NCBI GenBank assembly: GCA_964465015.1
Contig: CAYXHP010000048.1
Location: 1 to 8,443 of the forward strand
Length of the DNA: 8,443 nucleotides
Reading direction: 5' to 3'
From: Humimonas sp964465015
GTDB lineage: Bacteria; Gemmatimonadota; Gemmatimonadetes; Palauibacterales; Palauibacteraceae
Shown here: positions 1 through 6,252 of the stretch, piece by piece
Position numbering within the stretch: the first letter of the stretch is position 1
Layout: every line of letters starts with the position of its first letter
Position numbers and translations under genes: made by a program
The notes under the pieces: generated by a model
Seen by the model: the letters and a program-made list of their open reading frames with translations, nothing else
The model's database searches: none
Told to the model about the DNA's origin: nothing

Positions 1-680
1 GAGCCCTCCTCGGCGATGATGATCGTGCGCTCGAACTGCCCCATGCGCTCCGCGTTCACGCGGAAGTAGGCCTGCAGCGGGATGTCGATCCTGGCCCCCT
101 TCGGGATGTAGACGAAGGAGCCGCCCGACCACACCGCGGAGTTCAGGGCCGCGAACTTGTTGTCGGCGGGCGGGATCACGGTCGCGAAGTGCTCGCGGAA
201 GAGGTCCGGATACAGCTTGAGCCCGTCCTCGATCGACTCGAAGATGACGCCCTGGTTCTCCCACTCTTCGCGCAGGGAGTGGTAGACCATCTCGGACTCG
301 TACTGGGCCCCGACCCCGGCCAGCACGCTGCGCTCGGCCTCGGGGATGCCCAGGCGCTCGAAGGTGTCCTTGATCTCCTCGGGCACCTCGTCCCACGAGC
401 GCTGCATGCGGTCCTGTGGACGGAGGTAGAAGTAGATCTCGTCGAGGTTCAGGTGCGAGAGATCACCGCCCCACGTGGGCATGGGCTTGGAGTTGAAGAT
501 GTCCAGGGCCCGGAGCCGGAACTCCAGCATCCATTCCGGCTCCTCCTTGTGGGCCGAGATCTGGCGCACCACCTCCTCGGACAGTCCCTTGCGCGACTTG
601 AAGACGGGCTTGTCCCTGGTGATGAAGTGGTACTTGTACTCGTCGAGCCCGAGTCCCTCGACCGTCTCGTTGTGCGGCAT
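1..680 (-). CDS. sufB: Fe-S cluster assembly scaffold SufB (N-terminal part, cut by window edge)
   Basis: SufB forms the SufBC2D scaffold on which Fe-S clusters are built in the cytoplasm before transfer to apoproteins. The first 226 codons are visible; the rest lies beyond the left edge. The translation opens MPHNETVEGLGLDEYKYHF and continues with stretches typical of the SufB N-terminus: SRKGLSEEVVRQIS near residues 29-42, EPEWMLEFRLRAL near 47-59, and the later AALNSAVWSGGSFVYIPKG block with LQAYFRVNAERMGQFERT, where the SufB/SufD beta-helix core begins. The ATG at 678-680 is preceded by a good GGAGGA ribosome site 6 bases upstream. It follows sufC on the same strand after a 104-base gap, so the two are probably one operon read sufC-sufB. 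The gap holds only a short GC-rich inverted repeat (747-760). The catalytic C-terminal Cys and Glu residues cannot be assessed. Identification is from recalled family sequence and is strong. Confidence 0.95.
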   Translation of the reverse strand, partial: MPHNETVEGLGLDEYKYHFITRDKPVFKSRKGLSEEVVRQISAHKEEPEWMLEFRLRALDIFNSKPMPTWGGDLSHLNLDEIYFYLRPQDRMQRSWDEVPEEIKDTFERLGIPEAERSVLAGVGAQYESEMVYHSLREEWENQGVIFESIEDGLKLYPDLFREHFATVIPPADNKFAALNSAVWSGGSFVYIPKGARIDIPLQAYFRVNAERMGQFERTIIIAEEG

Positions 681-686
681 CGCGTG

Positions 687-692
687 TCCTCC
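687..692 (-). promoter_or_regulatory. Ribosome binding site of sufB
   Basis: On the minus strand this reads GGAGGA, a near-ideal Shine-Dalgarno core, 6 bases before the ATG at 678-680. It supports that ATG as the sufB start and suggests sufB is translated independently of sufC despite being downstream in the same transcript. Confidence 0.7.
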
Positions 693-784
693 GCTGCTGT
701 GCTCCCGCTCCCCTTCATCCTACGCCGATGGCGGGACCGCGTTCGACCGCGGCTCCGCGGCCGCCTCCGGCCCCCTCGCGCGGC

Positions 785-1561
785 TCAGGCGGGGGAGGTC
801 GTCTCCTCGCGCAGCCAATCGTAGCCGTGCTCCTCGAGCTTCTCGGCCAGGTCGGGGCCGCCGCTCTCGACGACCCGCCCACCGATCATCACGTGCACGC
901 GGTCCGGCTGGATGTAGTTGAGGATCCGCTTGTAGTGGGTGATGAGGAGTATGCCGAGCTCCGGGTCCTCCTTCGCCAGGGCGTTCACCCCGTGCGAGAC
1001 GATCTTCAGCGCATCGATGTCGAGGCCGCTGTCGGTCTCGTCCATCACGGCCAGGCGGGGCTCGAGGACCGCCATCTGGAGGATCTCGTTCCGCTTCTTC
1101 TCGCCCCCGCTGAAGCCATCGTTCACGTACCGCTCGGCGAAGTCGGGGTCCATCTCGAGGAGCTCCATGCGCCGGTGGAGCTCATCCTGGAACTCGAACA
1201 CGTCGACCTCGTGCCCCTCGCCGCGCCGCGCGTTCACGGCGGTGCGCAGGAAGTTCGAGATCGTCACGCCGGGGATCTCGCTCGGATACTGGAAGGCGAG
1301 GAAGATCCCCCGCCGGGCGCGCTCGTCCGGCTCCCACTCGAGGATGCTCTCCCCGTCGAACACGACGTCTCCGCCGGTGACCCGGTAGCCGGGGTGGCCG
1401 GCGATCACGTTGGCCAGCGTGCTCTTGCCCGATCCGTTCGGGCCCATGAGCGCGTGGATGCGGCCCGAGTCCAGCTCGAGGTCGACTCCCCGGAGGATCT
1501 CCGACTCCTCCTCGGCGACCGCTGCCCTGAGGCCCCGCACTTCCAGCAGATGTTCCGCCAT
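785..1561 (-). CDS. sufC: Fe-S cluster assembly ATPase SufC
   Basis: SufC is the ABC-type ATPase of the cytoplasmic SufBCD scaffold; its ATP hydrolysis drives the conformational change needed for Fe-S cluster assembly. All nucleotide-binding motifs are present in order (numbering from the start used here): Walker A GPNGSGKST at 40-48, Q-loop Gln at 91 in AFQYPSEIPG, ABC signature FSGGEKKRNE at 150-159, Walker B running into MDETDSGLDIDAL at about 173-185, and the switch His at 209 in LLITHYKRIL. The signature and the DETDSGLDIDAL stretch are diagnostic of SufC rather than a membrane transporter ATPase, and no membrane segment is present. Length is 258 aa, usual for the family. An ATG four codons earlier (1571-1573, giving 262 aa) is also possible, but it has no ribosome site, whereas the ATG at 1559-1561 has GGAG 6 bases upstream. 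sufC is the first suf gene after the regulatory region, with sufB next; sufD, sufS and others may follow outside the window. Confidence 0.96.
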   Translation of the reverse strand: MAEHLLEVRGLRAAVAEEESEILRGVDLELDSGRIHALMGPNGSGKSTLANVIAGHPGYRVTGGDVVFDGESILEWEPDERARRGIFLAFQYPSEIPGVTISNFLRTAVNARRGEGHEVDVFEFQDELHRRMELLEMDPDFAERYVNDGFSGGEKKRNEILQMAVLEPRLAVMDETDSGLDIDALKIVSHGVNALAKEDPELGILLITHYKRILNYIQPDRVHVMIGGRVVESGGPDLAEKLEEHGYDWLREETTSPA

Positions 1562-1567
1562 TCCCTT

Positions 1568-1571
1568 CTCC
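1568..1571 (-). promoter_or_regulatory. Ribosome binding site that decides the sufC start
   Basis: Minus-strand GGAG, 6 bases before the ATG at 1559-1561. It overlaps the alternative upstream ATG (1571-1573), which has only AGCGACGG before it and no recognisable Shine-Dalgarno. This favours the shorter SufC beginning MAEHLLEVRGL. Confidence 0.5.
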
Positions 1572-1612
1572 ATCCGTCGCTACTCGGGTGGCCGCGCCGC
1601 CCGGCGAGGGGT

Positions 1613-1630
1613 GCCGGGCCCGGGCCCGGC
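1613..1630. repeat. 18-bp perfect GC palindrome in the presumed suf leader
   Basis: GCCGGGCCCGGGCCCGGC is identical to its own reverse complement and contains only G and C. It lies about 50 bases before the sufC start, downstream of the putative promoter, so it would be transcribed into the 5' leader. There it could fold into a 7-bp stem with a 4-base loop. It could be a leader hairpin or simply a by-product of high G+C; there is no T-run to suggest a terminator. Confidence 0.5.
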
Positions 1631-1665
1631 GGCCATCTTGATGACTGGCCAGGTCGCGCACCCAC

Positions 1666-1680
1666 CGATAATCGTTATCG
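1666..1680. promoter_or_regulatory. Candidate Fur-like operator upstream of the suf genes
   Basis: CGATAATCGTTATCG is a 7-1-7 near-palindrome: the two 7-base arms are complementary at 6 of 7 positions. Against the 7-1-7 Fur consensus TGATAATNATTATCA it agrees at 11 of the 14 specified positions. The mismatches are the two outermost bases and one base beside the centre. It is an AT-rich island in very GC-rich DNA, 105 bp upstream of sufC and just downstream of the candidate -10 box. Fur or other iron/Fe-S sensors (IscR, SufR) commonly regulate suf operons. Assignment to Fur rests on the consensus match alone; another dimeric regulator could bind it. It also lies in the divergent region of the plus-strand oxidoreductase at 1853. 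Confidence 0.5.
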
Positions 1681-1693
1681 ATTCGGATGGGCC

Positions 1694-1722
1694 AAGCTAG
1701 GCTGGTTGAGACTGAATTTCAA
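1694..1722 (-). promoter_or_regulatory. Candidate sigma-70-type promoter of the suf operon
   Basis: On the minus strand TTGAAA (1717-1722, 5 of 6 to the -35 consensus) is separated by exactly 17 bases from TAGCTT (1694-1699), which keeps the key T, A and final T of a -10 box. The start point would fall near 1687, placing the 1666-1680 operator at roughly +7 to +21, suited to repression. A small inverted repeat TGAA-T-TTCA (1713-1721) overlaps the -35. The -10 match is weak, so this is a candidate only. Confidence 0.35.
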
Positions 1723-1843
1723 GTGGCGTGCCGGCTGCACCCTGTGTGTGGGGAGTCCGGGACGAAAGGTCGGTGGGGCCCCTGGCGCTCCTCCCGGCCG
1801 GACGAACGCCCGGGCTGGGGCGGCCACCGCCACCATGCAACAC

Positions 1844-1848
1844 GGAGG
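1844..1848 (+). promoter_or_regulatory. Ribosome binding site of the MDR oxidoreductase
   Basis: GGAGG lies 4 bases before the ATG at 1853. An earlier in-frame ATG at 1835 (adding MQHGGG) lies upstream of this site and has no Shine-Dalgarno of its own, so 1853 is the better start. The resulting N-terminus, MRAALVREHGGPEVL, matches the usual beginning of this family. Confidence 0.55.
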
Positions 1849-1852
1849 CGGC

Positions 1853-2881
1853 ATGAGAGCGGCACTCGTACGCGAGCACGGCGGTCCCGAGGTTCTCGCG
1901 ATGGGCGAGCTGCCGGACCCGGAAGCGGGTGCCGGACAGGTCGTGGTGGACGTGCGGGCGGTGGCCCTCAACCACCTGGATCTGTGGGTGCGCCGCGGCC
2001 TCCCCGGGCTCGACCTCGAGATGCCGCACGTGGGTGGGGCCGATGTGGCCGGGACGGTGGCGGCCGTGGGCTCCGGCGTCGAGGGATGGTCCTCCGGCGA
2101 CCGCGTGGTCGTGAACCCGGGCTTGTGGTGCGGCCGCTGCGAGTGGTGCATCCGCGGGGAGCACAGCCTGTGCGAGCGCTTCCGGATCCTGGGCGAGCAC
2201 GTGCGCGGGGGCCTGGCCCAGAAGGTGGTGGTGCCGGCCCGGAACCTCTATCCGCTTCCGGCCGACTATCCCTTCGAGCGGGCCGCGGCCGCGCCGCTGG
2301 TCTTCCAGACGGCCTGGCGGGGGCTGATCGGCCGGGCTCGCGTGCGGCCTGGCGAGACCGTGCTCGTCACGGGCGCCTCCGGCGGCGTGTCGACGGCTGC
2401 GATCCAGATCGCCCGCCTGGCGGGCGCCCGCGTCCTGGCGGTCACCGGCGGGCCCGAGAACGTGGCGCGGGTCCGCGAGCTGGGTGCCGACGTGGTCATC
2501 GACCGGCTCGAGACCGACTTTTCGAAGGCCGCCTACGAAGCCACGGACCGCCGGGGCGTGGATGTGGTCCTGGACGGTGTGGGCGAGGCGATGTGGGAGG
2601 CCTGCCTGCGCGCCCTGGCCCGGGACGGCCGCCTGGTGACCTACGGCGCCACCACCGGGGCGAAGGGGTGCCAGGACATCCGGCGCACGTTCTGGAGGCA
2701 GATCCGGATCCTGGGCACCACGATGGCGAGTCGCTCCGAGTTCGAGCGTGTCATGGGCCTGGTGTTCGAGGGCCGGCTCGAGCCCGTGGTGGACGTGGTG
2801 TGGCCGCTGGAGCGCGTCCGCGAGGCCCACGAGCGCCTCGAGGCGGGGGACGGCTTCGGGAAAGTCGTGCTGGTCCCGTGA
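1853..2881 (+). CDS. Medium-chain dehydrogenase/reductase (zinc-containing alcohol dehydrogenase / quinone oxidoreductase-like)
   Basis: A 342-aa cytoplasmic NAD(P)H-dependent oxidoreductase of the MDR superfamily; the substrate is not predictable. The N-terminal GroES-like domain starts MRAALVREHGGPEVL. A Cys quartet at residues 93, 96, 99 and 107 (C-x2-C-x2-C-x7-C) is the structural zinc lobe of alcohol dehydrogenases. The catalytic zinc ligands are not seen: the usual Cys is Asn40 (NHLDLWVRRG), the GHE pair reads Gly-Ala-Asp at 62-64, and the later Cys position reads APLVFQ at 147-152. The Rossmann fold begins at VLVTGASGGVS (170-180), where the last position is Ser instead of the common Gly. 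Lack of catalytic zinc suggests quinone- or enone-reductase-like chemistry rather than alcohol oxidation (inference). The gene is first in a plus-strand unit with glpD, sharing 4 bases with it, and diverges from the suf operon across a shared upstream region. No clear plus-strand promoter was found. Confidence 0.88.
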   Translation: MRAALVREHGGPEVLAMGELPDPEAGAGQVVVDVRAVALNHLDLWVRRGLPGLDLEMPHVGGADVAGTVAAVGSGVEGWSSGDRVVVNPGLWCGRCEWCIRGEHSLCERFRILGEHVRGGLAQKVVVPARNLYPLPADYPFERAAAAPLVFQTAWRGLIGRARVRPGETVLVTGASGGVSTAAIQIARLAGARVLAVTGGPENVARVRELGADVVIDRLETDFSKAAYEATDRRGVDVVLDGVGEAMWEACLRALARDGRLVTYGATTGAKGCQDIRRTFWRQIRILGTTMASRSEFERVMGLVFEGRLEPVVDVVWPLERVREAHERLEAGDGFGKVVLVP

Positions 2882-4641
2882 GTGACGCCCGGCCTCCGGC
2901 CGCCGGGGAAGGCGCCGGCCGCCCCCGCTCGGCCATCGGACCGGCGGCGCGGGCCGCTCATCTGGCGCGTCTCCGCCAGGAGGGCTTCGACCTGCTGGTG
3001 GTCGGGGGCGGGATCACCGGCGCCGCGATCGCCCGGGACGCGGCGCGCCGCGGCTACCGCACGGCGCTCGTCGAGGCCCGGGACTTCGGCGAGGGGACGA
3101 GCAGTCGCTCCTCCCGCCTGATCCACGGCGGGCTGCGATACCTGGAGCAGCTCGAGCTGGACCTCGTGTTCGAGGCCAGCCAGGAGCGACGGACCCTCCT
3201 CCGGCTCGCGCCCCACATGGTGCGACCGCTCGAGTTCCTCTTCCCGCTGTACGAGGACGGGCGGGTGGGGAAGCTCAAGCTCGACGCGGGCATGTGGCTG
3301 TACGACGCCCTGGCCCTGTTCCGGAACATCGAGCGTCACCAGATGCTCGACGCGGAGGAGGTCGTGGAGCGCGAGCCGGGCCTGCGCCGCGCCGGACTCC
3401 TGGGAGGGGCGCGCTACTTCGACGCCCAGGTCGACGATGCCCGGCTCGTCCTTGCCACGGTGCAGGCCGCGGCCGAGGCTGGCGCCGCTGTGGCGAACCG
3501 GCTGGGCGTGGTGCGTATCGAGCGCGACGCGGAGGCGGTGCGGGGAGTCCTGGTGCGTCCGGCCTCCGGCTCTCCGATCCCGGCCGACGACGCCGAGGCG
3601 TGGTCCATCCGGGCCCGGCTGGTGGTCAATGCGACGGGGCCCTGGTCGGATCGCACACGCGCCCTGGCGGGCGCGGACGGGCCACCGCTTCTGCGCCCGA
3701 CGCGGGGCACGCACATTCTCCTGCGCCGCGAGCGGGTGCCGCACGAGCGAGCGCTCATCTTCGAGTCCGCGGTGGACCGCAGGATCATGTTCGTGCTCCC
3801 GTGGGGTCCGGAGCTCACCATCGTCGGAACCACGGACGTCGATTTCGACGGCGATCCATCCGAGGTGGCGCCCACCGCTGGCGACGTGGCGTATCTCCTC
3901 GAGTCCGCCAACCGGCTCTTCCCGGCCGCCGGGCTCCGGCCCGAGGACGTCGTCGGGGCGTGGGCCGGGCTTCGGCCGCTGGTAGCTGAGGGACGTGCCG
4001 ACGACGAGGATGCCGTCTCCCGCGACTTCCAGATCCGCGAGGGCCCACCGGGACTCCTCACGATCGCCGGTGGGAAGCTGACCTCGCACCGGAACATGGC
4101 CGAGAAGCTGGTGGACCGGGCCGCCGAGATCCTGGAGGAGCGGTTCGACGCGCCGCCGGAGCGCGACTGTGACACGGCGCGCGTGCCCCTTCCCGGGGGC
4201 GACTTCGAGGACCTGGACGAGCTGCGCGATCGTCTCGCCTCGGAGGCGGCCCCCTACCGGCTTCCGCCCTCCTCGATCGAGCGCCTGGCGGCGGCGTACG
4301 GGAGCCGGGCCGGCGAGGTGCTATCCCTGCTGGCCGAACGGCCGGCGCTACGGGAGCCGCTGGCCGACGACCTGCCCTATCTCGCCGCCGAGGCGGCGCA
4401 CGCGGCCCGGCGCGAGCTGGTCGTCCACCTGGAGGACATCGTCTTCCGCCGGACGCGCCTGGCCCTCGAGACCGATGACGGGCTCGCGTCGGCGTTCGGG
4501 AAGGCCGCCGAGGTCGCCGGCCTGGAGCTCGGGTGGGACGAGAAGCGCCGCGAGCGGGAGGTGGCGGCGGCCCTGGCGGAGCGGGCCCGCTCGGACGCCT
4601 GGCGCTCCGAGTCCTCCGACCCGGGCTCGTCCGCCCTCTAG
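2878..4641 (+). CDS. glpD: FAD-dependent glycerol-3-phosphate dehydrogenase, aerobic type
   Basis: Oxidises sn-glycerol 3-phosphate to dihydroxyacetone phosphate at the inner face of the cytoplasmic membrane and passes electrons to quinone, feeding glycerol and lipid-derived G3P into glycolysis. The 587-aa translation shows the FAD-binding motif VVGGGITGAAIARDAARRG (41-59), SSRSSRLIHGGLRYLE (75-90), VNATGPW, VGTTDVDF (about 316-323), WAGLRPL (362-368), SRDFQIR, and GGKLTSHRNMAEK from 398. This order closely follows the GlpD family, especially the Bacillus type. The C-terminal helical domain (YLAAEAAHAARRELVVHLEDIVFRRTRLAL) is also present. In the GGKxTxYR signature the Tyr is His404. The start is a GTG overlapping the previous gene's stop (GTGA); no other ATG, GTG or TTG occurs in frame before residue 41, and no strong ribosome site is seen, so translational coupling is likely. 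The first 35 or so residues are rich in Ala, Gly, Pro and Arg and precede the FAD fold. No glpK or glpF is adjacent. Confidence 0.95.
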   Translation: MSDARPPAAGEGAGRPRSAIGPAARAAHLARLRQEGFDLLVVGGGITGAAIARDAARRGYRTALVEARDFGEGTSSRSSRLIHGGLRYLEQLELDLVFEASQERRTLLRLAPHMVRPLEFLFPLYEDGRVGKLKLDAGMWLYDALALFRNIERHQMLDAEEVVEREPGLRRAGLLGGARYFDAQVDDARLVLATVQAAAEAGAAVANRLGVVRIERDAEAVRGVLVRPASGSPIPADDAEAWSIRARLVVNATGPWSDRTRALAGADGPPLLRPTRGTHILLRRERVPHERALIFESAVDRRIMFVLPWGPELTIVGTTDVDFDGDPSEVAPTAGDVAYLLESANRLFPAAGLRPEDVVGAWAGLRPLVAEGRADDEDAVSRDFQIREGPPGLLTIAGGKLTSHRNMAEKLVDRAAEILEERFDAPPERDCDTARVPLPGGDFEDLDELRDRLASEAAPYRLPPSSIERLAAAYGSRAGEVLSLLAERPALREPLADDLPYLAAEAAHAARRELVVHLEDIVFRRTRLALETDDGLASAFGKAAEVAGLELGWDEKRREREVAAALAERARSDAWRSESSDPGSSAL

Positions 4642-4660
4642 CCTAAGCGTCGCAGGCACT

Positions 4661-4686
4661 CGCGGTGTTATGGAGGAACACCCGCG
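4661..4686 (+). terminator. Hairpin between glpD and the efflux operon (possible weak terminator)
   Basis: CGCGGTGTT (4661-4669) pairs with AACACCCGCG (4677-4686) as a 9-bp stem with one bulged C and a 7-base loop, ATGGAGG. It starts 20 bases after the glpD stop and lies 45 bases before the next start codon. No T-run follows, so it is not a classical intrinsic terminator; it may act as an attenuator, an mRNA 3'-end stabiliser, or mean nothing. The 90-base gap between the genes shows no convincing promoter. Confidence 0.3.
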
Positions 4687-4722
4687 CCGCTCCGGCGGTA
4701 CCCGACGCGCACGAGTCGATCA

Positions 4723-4731
4723 GGGAGAGGG
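4723..4731 (+). promoter_or_regulatory. Ribosome binding site of the outer-membrane factor gene
   Basis: The purine run GGGAGAGGG directly precedes the ATG at 4732 and contains GGAG 4 bases before it. It supports this start, the only gene in the efflux operon with its own clear ribosome site. Confidence 0.5.
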
Positions 4732-6252
4732 ATGGGGTCAGGAGTCCGAAGTCCGGATCGGTCCGGCCAGGGTAGCGCACGGCGGACGCGGTCCGCACGC
4801 ACTCTCCGGCTCGTCGCGGCGGCCGTGGCGGCCGCTGGAGTCGCGGGCTGCATGGCGACGCCCGGCGTGGGCGGCGTGCGCGGCACGGCGCCCTTGCCCA
4901 GCACGCCGTGGGTGCCTCCCCCCTCGGACACGGCCCCCCACCGCGCGGTCCGGGCGGCCCGGATTCCGGCCGACCTCCGATCGGTGCTGGACAGCCTGAC
5001 CCTGGCCGACGTGATCGACGTCGCGCTCCGCAACAACACGACGACGCGCGCTTCGTGGCAGGCGGCTCGGGCGGCGGCGTTCAGCTACGGCTCGGCTCGC
5101 GGCGCGTGGCTCCCGACGGTGGACGGGCAGGTGGACGTGACGACCCTGAAGACCGTCCCCTCCCAGGGCCGCACCGCGGTGAAGCAGACGATCTACGGTC
5201 CATCGGCCAGCCTCTCGTGGCTGCTGCTGGACTTCGGCGGACGGTCCGGGAGCATCAGCCAGGCCCGCAACCTGCTCCTCGCCTCGGATTGGACGCACAA
5301 CGCGGCCATCCAGAACGTCGTCCTGCAGGTCGAGTCGGCGTACTTCCAGTACCTGGCCACGTCGGCCCTTCTCGAGGCCCAGCGGACCTCGCTTCAGGAG
5401 GCCCGACGGAACCTGGAGGCGGCCCGGGAGCGTCATGCGGTGGGGCTCGGGACGATGGCGGACACCCTGAAGGCGCAGACGGCCGTGTCCCAGGCGCAGC
5501 TGGTGCTGGAGACGACGCAGGGCCAGCTGGCAACCACGCGCGGCGCCCTGGCCGTGGCCATGGGACTCCCGGCCAACGTGGACTACGACCTCCGCAAGAC
5601 GCTCGAGACGATACCGCCCATGGAGGTCGCCGAGTCCGTGGACAGCCTGATCGACACCGCGCTGCGGGAACGGCCCGACCTGGCGGCGGCGCGGGCCCAG
5701 GCGGCGGCGGCCGACGCGGGCGTCTCACGGGCGCGCTCGGCGCTGCTGCCACGCCTGGTGGCCGGAGGGCAGGCGGCCGAGACGTACTTCGCCCACAGCA
5801 CGGCGGGTGGTAGCAGCTACTCGGGGAACCTGACGCTGCAGATCCCGCTCTTCTCGGGGCTGTCGCGCCACTACGACGTCGACGCGGCCAAGGCGACCGC
5901 CGCGGAGAGCCACGCCCGGGTCGAGGGACTCGCCCAGCAGGTCGTGTATCAAGTGTTCGCGTCCTACAACGACCTCAGGACCGCGACCCAGCGCGTGAAG
6001 ACCAGCGGCGCCCTGCTGACGAGCGCGCGTCAATCGGAGGAGGCGGCGCTCGCGCAGTATCGCGAGGGCGTCGGCAGCCTGCTGGATCTCCTCTCGGCCC
6101 AGAGCGCCCTGGCCGACGCCAGGGCACAGGAGATAGATGCACGATGGAGCTGGTACATCGCCGTGGCGCAGCTGGCGCACGACGCCGGCCTGCTGAACCT
6201 GAAGGGCGGGAGCTCGATCCCGATGCGGTCGGACACGGCGGCGGCTCCGTGA
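4732..6252 (+). CDS. TolC/NodT-family outer-membrane efflux lipoprotein
   Basis: The 506-aa protein is the outer-membrane channel of a tripartite efflux pump; trimers form a beta-barrel plus a periplasmic alpha-helical tunnel. The N-terminus has an Arg-rich stretch, then an Ala/Val hydrophobic core ending VAAAGVAGC, with Cys40 as the likely lipidation site, as in NodT/OprM-type factors. The two repeats of the OEP fold are visible. The first begins at LTLADVIDVALRNN (from 89) and includes ERHAVGLGTMADTLKAQ (about 233-249). The second begins at DSLIDTALRERPDLAAARAQ and includes QYREGVGSLLDLLSAQSALADA (about 442-463). Long Ala/Gln/Glu-rich helices between them fit the tunnel. The stop overlaps the GTG start of the adaptor gene by 4 bases. 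The leader before the lipobox is somewhat long (39 residues), but the start has a good ribosome site. The exported substrate cannot be told from sequence. Confidence 0.92.
   Translation: MGSGVRSPDRSGQGSARRTRSARTLRLVAAAVAAAGVAGCMATPGVGGVRGTAPLPSTPWVPPPSDTAPHRAVRAARIPADLRSVLDSLTLADVIDVALRNNTTTRASWQAARAAAFSYGSARGAWLPTVDGQVDVTTLKTVPSQGRTAVKQTIYGPSASLSWLLLDFGGRSGSISQARNLLLASDWTHNAAIQNVVLQVESAYFQYLATSALLEAQRTSLQEARRNLEAARERHAVGLGTMADTLKAQTAVSQAQLVLETTQGQLATTRGALAVAMGLPANVDYDLRKTLETIPPMEVAESVDSLIDTALRERPDLAAARAQAAAADAGVSRARSALLPRLVAGGQAAETYFAHSTAGGSSYSGNLTLQIPLFSGLSRHYDVDAAKATAAESHARVEGLAQQVVYQVFASYNDLRTATQRVKTSGALLTSARQSEEAALAQYREGVGSLLDLLSAQSALADARAQEIDARWSWYIAVAQLAHDAGLLNLKGGSSIPMRSDTAAAP

Noticed and set aside
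747..760. CCGCGG-CT-CCGCGG inverted repeat between sufC and sufB
   Set aside because: The stem is only about 5 bp with a usable loop, there is no T-run, and the sequence is simple GC-rich DNA; not convincing as a terminator or regulatory element.
1760..1806. Direct repeat GGACGAA at 1760-1766 and 1800-1806, and the short inverted pair GTCCGG/CCGGAC, in the oxidoreductase leader
   Set aside because: Too short to exceed chance in GC-rich DNA; no riboswitch-like core was recognised around them.
1826..1838. Eukaryote-like Kozak context (GCCACCATG) at the ATG at 1835
   Set aside because: Coincidental in a bacterial operon; the real start at 1853 has a Shine-Dalgarno sequence.
728..1852. Very long plus-strand open frame covering sufC antisense and joined to the oxidoreductase (717 codons in all)
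   Set aside because: The part before 1853 is antisense to a clear sufC and its translation matches no family; the open frame reflects scarcity of stop codons at high G+C.
1687..2877. Plus-strand open frame upstream of glpD in the glpD frame
   Set aside because: It overlaps the oxidoreductase gene in another frame and gives an Arg/Gly/Pro-rich low-complexity translation. glpD starts at the GTG at 2878.
2641..4089. 482-codon minus-strand open frame antisense to glpD
   Set aside because: Low-complexity shadow frame opposite a strongly conserved gene, with no recognisable domain.
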